Below, piece after piece: positions 57,636 to 64,000 of a stretch of DNA of 64,000 bases. The position numbers and the translations under genes are program-made. Numbering within the stretch: position 1 is the first letter of the stretch; each line of letters begins with the position of its first letter. The stretch is from NCBI RefSeq assembly GCF_000471905.2, contig NW_006499912.1:4649231-4713230 (forward strand). The letters are read 5' to 3'. Below the pieces are notes generated by a model. The model saw nothing but the letters and a program-made list of their open reading frames with translations, was not told the DNA's origin and did not search any database. The stretch is from Amborella trichopoda (Eukaryota; Streptophyta; Magnoliopsida; Amborellales; Amborellaceae).

Positions 57636-59985
57636 TCAATAAGAGTCAGAATCATCATCGTTATTACTTGCATCTGCATAGGAATTGAGGCAATCATCAC
57701 CCTCTTCAACATATTGCTCGTCTTCCGTAATTTGTTTAGAATCTGTCACCTCCTTCATCTTCGTTTGTGAGTGTGAAGTACCAGCAGCCGTCGTTGCTCG
57801 AGTGGCCCTCCTAGGGTCAAAAGCTCGTCCAGAAGCCTCCTCAGCCATTTCCTAGGTCAAACCCTTTCGGGGAAGATCTCTTCAGTACTAGAGTCCCTAA
57901 CTTGCCAATCTGAAGCGTTCTCCATGTCTTTCGAAGCTATGGGATCCTTCTTTTTTAAACTTCTCCTTGAGCCTCTGGTTCTCTTTAACTAAAACCAAGT
58001 CATTGAGCTTCTTTTGCTCAATCTTTTTCCTTCTCTTTGTTTGCACCTATAAGGAAAAATGCATGAGTAGTAGACTACTATGATCTTCTATGAATCTATA
58101 TTAGAAAAATGAACTAGTCATGAAAAACATATAGAATACCATCTCAAGCGAACTCCAATTGCACTCACAACTAGAACAGGTAGTTGTCAAACTCAAGATT
58201 CGAATAACCAATCTTATGGAGGTGTGGAGCGCTGCTCCCATGTTGTCTCCACCACTAGGTTGCAATTTGTGGTTAACTTCTATAATTAGTTTAGGTATTC
58301 AACATTATCCTACAGAATTTTAGGAACTTGAAAGAAAATTATAAAACAGAGGTACGAGATATATTATTTTTACCTGGTTCGTCTATGTTCTGTTCTATTG
58401 CCACATCTTTCGTGAATGACATCAACGCACACTTGTACGAGTTGAGCTCTTCAGTTGATATCTTACCTTGGATATGTGGATTAGGAACTAATCTCTCAAG
58501 GAACTCATCCATAATTGTATCTTTTGCCTCAATATCATCATCAACATAAAAGAATTTGGGGTTCAAGTAGTACATCGCACCTTGCATGCAATGGTCTATG
58601 GAGCTGCCTAGCCCACTTGTCATCTATAATCTCCCAAATTGGGTTGTAGTTGGCCTCATCATTGCCTAAATTCTTTGCGGTCTCCTTAGCTCCTTCAAGT
58701 ACATATATAAAGCCCATAGAGGGCTTATCAACATCAACCGAGCGTAAGACATTATCCTATGCCTTCTTTCCCTTGGAATCTCTACACCACTTACACCTAC
58801 TCCAATGCTCTGAAGCAAACATAGACATCCATGGTATCCTCCTTTTAGGCATGCTCTTTAGACTATGGTAGGCAGTGGCAAATCTAGTGACCTTGGGCTC
58901 ACTAGCTCCATCTTCTTAGTAGACTTGCACAACATTGTAAGGGTAAGTGTGTGCTTGTAACCTCCTTAGCTTTGGAAAGAACTCCTTTAATACTAGCCAT
59001 ATCACCAATGACCTCAAACATAATATCTATGTAATGTGCAGCACAAGGAGTTCAAAATATTCGAGGGCTCTTCTGTCGATGCAAATGACCTGCAGCTATA
59101 TTGGCAACAACATTATATGTGACCACTTGAATTATATGCTCCTCCCCAATGTTTTCAATGCCTTTATCAATGAAAGAAAATATATAATGAGCATCTTGAA
59201 TATCATCAAAAGCATTAATGGATTGCAAAAAAACTATACCCAGTAGACAATTTACCAACAAATTCATGGTACTACTCCTATCACTCCATAGCTCGGTCAT
59301 TCAAGAAACCCCAATTTTAGCGCACCCATCCTTATATGTCTTGACATATTCCTTAGTATGTTCAACTTCTTTATTCAATAAAGGATCGCCAATCTCATAT
59401 GGAGTTGGGCCTTTCAAACCTGGCCCAATTTGTCCAATTGCTCTCAACATTGTGTGGAAGCTATTAAGGCGAGCGACACTAAAATAATTTCCCACATGGT
59501 AAAACCACAGAGCAATGTACGTCATTCTTAAATCTATTTTAAAGGGTCACTTGCTTTTTCCCTTTTCCCTTCCCTTTCTCAATTACTGTCTTGCGGCTAG
59601 GTGCGAAACAATTATCAATAGGCCCTTTCATATGAGGCCTCTTCGAACCAAAACCCCTCTTGTCTTCCCCATGTTCATTCTCATCAGTGTCAACATTATC
59701 ATAAAAAATATGGACCCCTCCCCTCAATTATGCTATATCCTTTTTCTTTTGATATTTTTATTTTTATTTTCTTAAGCTCCAATATAAGAAATTTCTTTAT
59801 TTATAAGCATTGGGTCCTTCTTACACGGGGCATCATCACCTCTAATACTGGCAAGATGTTTATTGAATCTATTTTTAGTGGCATTAGAAATATGTCCACA
59901 AAATTTGCACATGATTTTGTTTTTGTCATTCTTGACCGAGTTAACACAATACTTCCATCCTAAAGTTTTGGAAAAAAAAGTTTAG
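57636..59985 (-). pseudogene. hAT transposase pseudogene (BED, DUF659, C-terminal region)
   Basis: Read from right to left: BED-type finger at about 59950-59815 (NKIMCKFCGHISNA, then FNKHLASIRGDDAPCKK); an acidic then basic linker (59727-59539); a conserved block with ALWFYHVGNYFSVARLNSF, GPGLKGPTPYEIGDPLL and KEVEHTKEY (59525-59301); after a stop, a DUF659-like block with SDRSSTMNLLVNCLLGIVFL, GEEHIIQVV and AAGHLHR (59300-59052); then a hAT C-terminal block with MQGAMYYLNPKFFYVDDDIE (58623-58339) and an Asp-rich tail (57848-57636). Several stops and frame changes separate the blocks, and the catalytic acidic residues cannot be followed through. Clear homology but not intact. Confidence 0.85.
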
Positions 59986-59999
59986 GAAGCTTCTTCGAA

Positions 60000-61960
60000 C
60001 TCAGATACGAATGAGAAAAATAAATTATGTGCAATTTTTGTGGACATATGCCTAATGTCGGCATAAATTGAACATCTTCTCGGTTTTAGTGGTGATGTAG
60101 CCCCGTTTAAGAAGGTCCGAACGCTTTTAAAGATAGAAATTTTTTAGTACATTGAAGCTTAAAAAACTAAAAAATATATCAAAAGAAAACAATATAGCAA
60201 AAATAATTGAGGGCAATGGTCCATATTTTTTATGATGATGTTGACGTCGATGAGGATGAAGAAGGCGAAGACAAGGTAGGCATGGTTGTTATGTAGAGCT
60301 CTAAGAGTAAGAGGGGTTTTGGGCCTTAGAGGCCTCGTATGCAGTGATTCAAAAAGCAAACCGCCCAGTGCCTATACAGTCCAGAAAGCTTGGGCGCATC
60401 GCTCAGGCCTAGGCGGCCAATCTGGGCGGCAATCTCTGAGCAGCCGCCTAGGCGGTATGGAGCTTGCCTAGGTGGGCACCCTACTCAGAGGCGGATATTT
60501 TATTTTATTTTTTTGCATTGGTTTTTTTTTTTAAATATAAAGGGTTAGAAGGATGGTTTTAAGTTCATTTGAAATTTAAAACTTATTGGAGCCCATTTTA
60601 GAGAGAGAGCCTTCAAAAAACTAGTTTTTGGTGATTTGTTTAATATCGAAGGGTTTTTCAAAGTTGACGAAACTTGATCAAAACATTACCCATTGATATT
60701 AGATTTGATTTTTGATGTTTTAGAAATCAATTGGGGCGTTTTTTAAAAGATTTTGAGTCATTTGAAGCATCTTTGAGGTGGAAGTTTGAAGATTGAGCAA
60801 TCAAATTCAATGTATGCCTAATTTTTATTTTTTATACTATATATCTTTTTTTTTATTCAAATGGGCTTCCTTTTTGGATTCGATTGGGCCGCCCAGGTTT
60901 TGGGTGCCCGACTGGACGCCCACCTAGGCATTGGGTGGCTTGGACCCCCCAGGCTGCCTAGGATCTGCCTTGCGCTTTTTGAAACACTGCTCGTATGAAA
61001 GGGAAGGAGAAAAAGCAAATGACAATTGAACACATATTTCTGAAGGAAGGCAGAGCCCAAGTGGTTTAGCATATTGGTTCGTAGTTTACCATGTGGGCAT
61101 TCCTTTTATTATTGTTTGCTTGAATAACTTCCATATGATGTTGTAAGAAATTTGGGCATGGCTGAAAGGCCCAACTCCATATGAGCTTGGCGAACCACTA
61201 TTGAAGAAAGAAGTTGAGCATATTAAGGAATATCTCAAGGCTCACAAGGATGGGTGGGCTAACTTCAATGTTTCTTTAATGACCAATCTATGGAGTGTTA
61301 GGAGTAGTACCATGGATTTGTTGGTAAATTTTCCCTTGGGTACATGTTTTTGTCGATCCATTGATGCTTCTGATGATATTCTTGATGCTCTTTATATATA
61401 TATTTTTTGATTGATGAAGGCATTGACGAGGTTGGGGAGGAGCATGTAATTCAAGTGGTCATAGATAATACTGCTCCCAGTATTGCTGCAGGACATTTGC
61501 TTTGTCGAAGAGGCCTTGCATATTTTGAACTCCTTGCGTTGCAAATCACTTAGATCTTATGCTTGAGGCCATTGGTGATATGTCTACTATTAAAGGAGTT
61601 CGTTTTAAGGCTAAGGAGGTTACAATCATAACATTACTCTTAGCATGATGCTCAGGTCTACTAAGAAGCGGGACTTAGTGGGGCCGGGGTTTACTAGATT
61701 TGCCACTGTCTACCTTTATCTACACAGTATGTATGAAAGGAGGATTCTATTAAGGATTGTGTTTGACTCAGAGGATCAATGACGGTGGTCTAGAGATGCC
61801 AAAGGAAAGAAGGCATGGGTGATTGTTTTTTGTAAATATTTTTGGCGTGGGTTAAAGCATGCGATACTAGTATCTCTATCTTTGGTGGTGGTCTTGCGCA
61901 TGGTTAATGCTGACAAGCCCTCTATGAGCTTTTATAAGTGATGTACTTGAAGGAGATTGT
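60000..61960 (+). pseudogene. hAT transposase pseudogene, divergent partner
   Basis: Same gene type in the opposite direction. Decayed finger at 60005-60120 (NEKNKLCAIFVDI, then LGFSGDVAPFKK, with a stop and frame change); acidic segment with VDVDEDEEGEDK (60240-60280); then, after a 648-bp MITE insertion, WLKGPTPYELGEPLLKKEVE and HIKEYLKAHKDGWANFNVSL, DLLVNFPLGTCFCRSIDASD (61160-61410), and weaker DUF659 sequence (HLDLMLEAIGDMS and on) to about 61940. Stops at 61408 and later, plus the insertion, make it non-functional. Its blocks match those of the minus-strand copy in order. Confidence 0.82.
60342..60989. mobile_element. GC-rich hAT-type MITE, copy 2, inserted in the hAT pseudogene
   Basis: The 648-bp element has inverted ends CAGTGATTCAAAAAGC (left) and CAGTGTTTCAAAAAGC (right, reversed). 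A perfect 8-bp target duplication CTCGTATG lies at 60334-60341 and 60990-60997. Removing it and one duplication copy joins transposase sequence corresponding to the GFGSKRPHMKG region of the other hAT copy. The interior has CCTAGGCGG motifs at both ends and an AT-rich middle. Non-coding. Confidence 0.93.
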
Positions 61961-62660
61961 CTTAGCTGGTTTTTTTTTTTTTATAGAAAATTGATCACAA
62001 ATTGATCCTTATTTCTTGATTGTTCTATATAAGTCAGTTTGCTTTGCTTTTAAATGTTTTGTTCTATGACCATTTTCTTTAACCAATTACTTTTAAATGT
62101 TTTGTTCTAGGCACCATTTTCTTAAACCAATTACCATCCTTTGTTTTACGGCTTTAGAATAATGAACATTTCTATGAAACTTGGGTTCTCATTTTTCTTG
62201 ACCATTAATAAACATGTACTTCCAGTCCATCATACCTTGCCTAATTTTCTTTCAATTTGCTAAATTTTTTGATGTGGTGATCGAAATTAGGGCTTAAAAG
62301 AGTCAAAACAAATCTCTCTTTCGTTATACTCTTTGCTGCTGCTATATTATTTTGCACAACTGATTGGATTTGTTCAGTTCTCGTTTCTGCACATCCATGT
62401 TTTAGAATAACATAAATCAAGTTATCTATATCTTTTAGATAGTAAAAATTTGGCATTTATGCATTGATTTTAATATTTTTTGTTTATGTAGTTTTCGGTT
62501 TGCTAGAAATTTGGATCCAAAAGTTATTCTTTTTACATTGGCTTAGCATTTAGGAGTTGCTACCTTTAGCATGTTGTTGATCTATGTTCTCCATGGGTTG
62601 ATCCCATTTAAGGCGACTTATTCTTATGGCTCGTTGTGTGCCTCAGGTTCAACTTAGTTA
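61960..62660. other. Unassigned sequence
   Basis: AT-rich, with a duplicated AATTACTTTTAAATGTTTTGTTCTA-type phrase at 62050-62115. No gene was recognised. Confidence 0.4.
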
Positions 62661-62800
62661 TCTATATATATAATCCCATAGGATGGATGTAGATGAGATG
62701 GGGATGTTTAGATAGTTGAGTGGCAACACAAGAAATGATATAATTCAAAATGAGGGAAAGTAGACTTTGGTGGGCTGGCCATGTGCAGCGTAGGCCCATA
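62660..62800 (+). mobile_element. Short RTE-like LINE fragment
   Basis: Contains AGGATGGATGTAGATGAGAT, AAGAAATGATATAATTCAAA and GTAGACTTTGGTGGGCTGGC followed by CATGTGCAGCG, matching the C-terminal RT region of the LINEs at 18900 and 48150, with internal loss. Confidence 0.7.
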
Positions 62801-63254
62801 GGTGTTGGAGGCAGGAGCGGGATCGGTTTGGGATTCGCCGAACCGCTCTATAATGGAAGCCCCTTGGGGTTAGGATCGGCGTCCGTATAATGAACAAGAC
62901 AAGGAGTGAGATCCTTAGGTTTATGGGAGTGAGATCCGATGTCAATGGGTTTGATATTTTGACTAGCAGGAATCTAAGGTCCACTATACAAAAAATGAGG
63001 TTGTAAATAGATAGAGCTTGTACGAGCTCCCTTGGTTAAGGAATCGAGGTTTAAGTATTTTCATATAACGTGGTTCCTCTTGTTCTAATGTCGAGTTTCT
63101 TAAAAGTATAAGAATCGTGGTCCTCAGCTGATTGGCCTCGAAGTCCGCAAGTGTCATTTATCATGGATCCCTTATCAAGTTCCCCTCACCCTTAACAATG
63201 GATTTATTTAATTTTGCGTGAATAACAACATATTTCTTATGTAGCTCTATAAGT
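62801..63254. other. Unassigned sequence
   Basis: The minus-strand ORF at 62745-62984 has no recognised domain. No repeats were identified. Confidence 0.4.
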
Positions 63255-64000
63255 CGGTTTTTTTGTTTTTTTGTTTGATAATGTTAACGTTGTATTGCTG
63301 TAAGAGTGATTACAAGTGAAGGAGCAAAGAGAGGACCTCGAGTACCCACGAGTCGCATATCTTTTTCAAAAAATAGGTCCCAAGATCCTATACAAAAAAT
63401 TGGCCTCGGCTCCTACCAGATTACAAAAAATTATAGTGTAGCAAAAAATGGGGCTTATAAGAGCACCCGAGTACAAGTAAAAAAGAAAGGCTAACTACAG
63501 TCTTGGGAATCCTCTGTGGTCCAGAGCAAAAAAGGAGACAGACCGGTCGGGGTCTTCCACACTTGCCCGTGCTCTGTCTTTAGCTAGAAGATCGACGAGC
63601 TCGTTCGACGTTCGCCAAGTATGCTTCCATAAGACGTTCATATCCCTGCATATGTGGTGAATTTCATCCAAAATCCTAGAGAGGTACCAAGGAGGAGGGG
63701 AGGTGCCTGCTTCCCAAGAGATGATATTTTGGGTGTCTCCTTCCAACACCAAAAGTTGGCCCCATGAGGGGTTGAACCTTTTTGAGGCCCACTATAAGTC
63801 GGTCTTTCTTATGACCGCTACATCTTCAGGCCATGACACAAGTTTAACATGCACCATTTCCTTTGAGGCCCCAACAACTCAGAATCCTACCTGTCCAGAG
63901 TCATCTTCTTCAAATGTAGTCTCCCCTGCTTCCATTGTTTCACCAAGTCTTGCTCTTCGAAGGGGCAAGAGGACAAGATGAACTTCTCTCTCTCTCTCTC
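63255..64000 (-). mobile_element. LINE 3' end with RNase H domain, continuing past the window
   Basis: Read on the minus strand: LVLEGDTQNIISWEAG, WYLSRILDEIHHICRDMNVL, WKHTWRTSNELVDLLAKDRA, then a stop at 63495-63497. This is the RNase H domain carried at the end of many plant L1-type LINEs (the EGD..N and W..H..N..D..A..A pattern). A stop in the sequence just before LVLEGD suggests decay. A 3' UTR of about 220 bp ends in an A-rich tail (reverse of 63257-63280), fixing the orientation. A (CT)n run closes the window. Confidence 0.8.

Overview
This window is nuclear DNA of a flowering plant. It is AT-rich and has long introns with GT..AG (and one GC..AG) borders. Plant-type housekeeping genes are interrupted by plant transposon families: hAT, MITE, Ty3/gypsy and LINE. 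I cannot name the species. No bacterial, organellar or CRISPR-like content is visible. Two runs of N (16319-16385 and 41191-41263) are assembly gaps inside microsatellites.

Three conserved genes, all on the + strand, carry the coding content. (1) The 3' end of a mitochondrial IscA-like 1 (ISCA1-type) iron-sulfur assembly gene has two exons, 2041-2158 and 2606-2708. Its 5' exons lie before the window. (2) A complete deoxyhypusine synthase gene of seven exons (7864-19621) encodes 366 aa with an intact catalytic lysine. (3) The first seven coding exons of a UAP56/SUB2-type DECD-box RNA helicase (38482-46245) give 327 codons, through the residues just after motif IV. The exons for motifs V-VI and the C-terminus are not found in the remaining 17.7 kb, so the gene either has a very long last intron or is broken. 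The three genes act in separate processes (Fe-S cluster assembly, hypusination of eIF5A, mRNA splicing/export) and show no sign of co-operation.

The rest is layered repeats. 0-7 kb: a GC-rich hAT-type MITE with perfect 8-bp target duplications, CT-rich tandem repeats and MITEs. 19.9-37 kb: a large intergenic block with a gypsy 3' end and LTR (minus strand), a deleted gypsy element with two LTRs, a LINE inserted into a MITE, several TIR elements, and a CT-rich tandem array of exon-like units (34.9-36.4 kb). 46-64 kb: an RTE-like LINE, hAT transposase remnants, a 3.9-kb structure of intertwined inverted repeats (49.65-53.53 kb), two hAT transposase pseudogenes head to head (57.6-61.95 kb), one of them split by a hAT MITE, and a LINE 3' end with an RNase H domain at the right edge.

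The most unusual items are the intertwined foldback structure, the missing helicase exons, the GC..AG intron with a recursive-splice-like site, and the exon-like tandem array.
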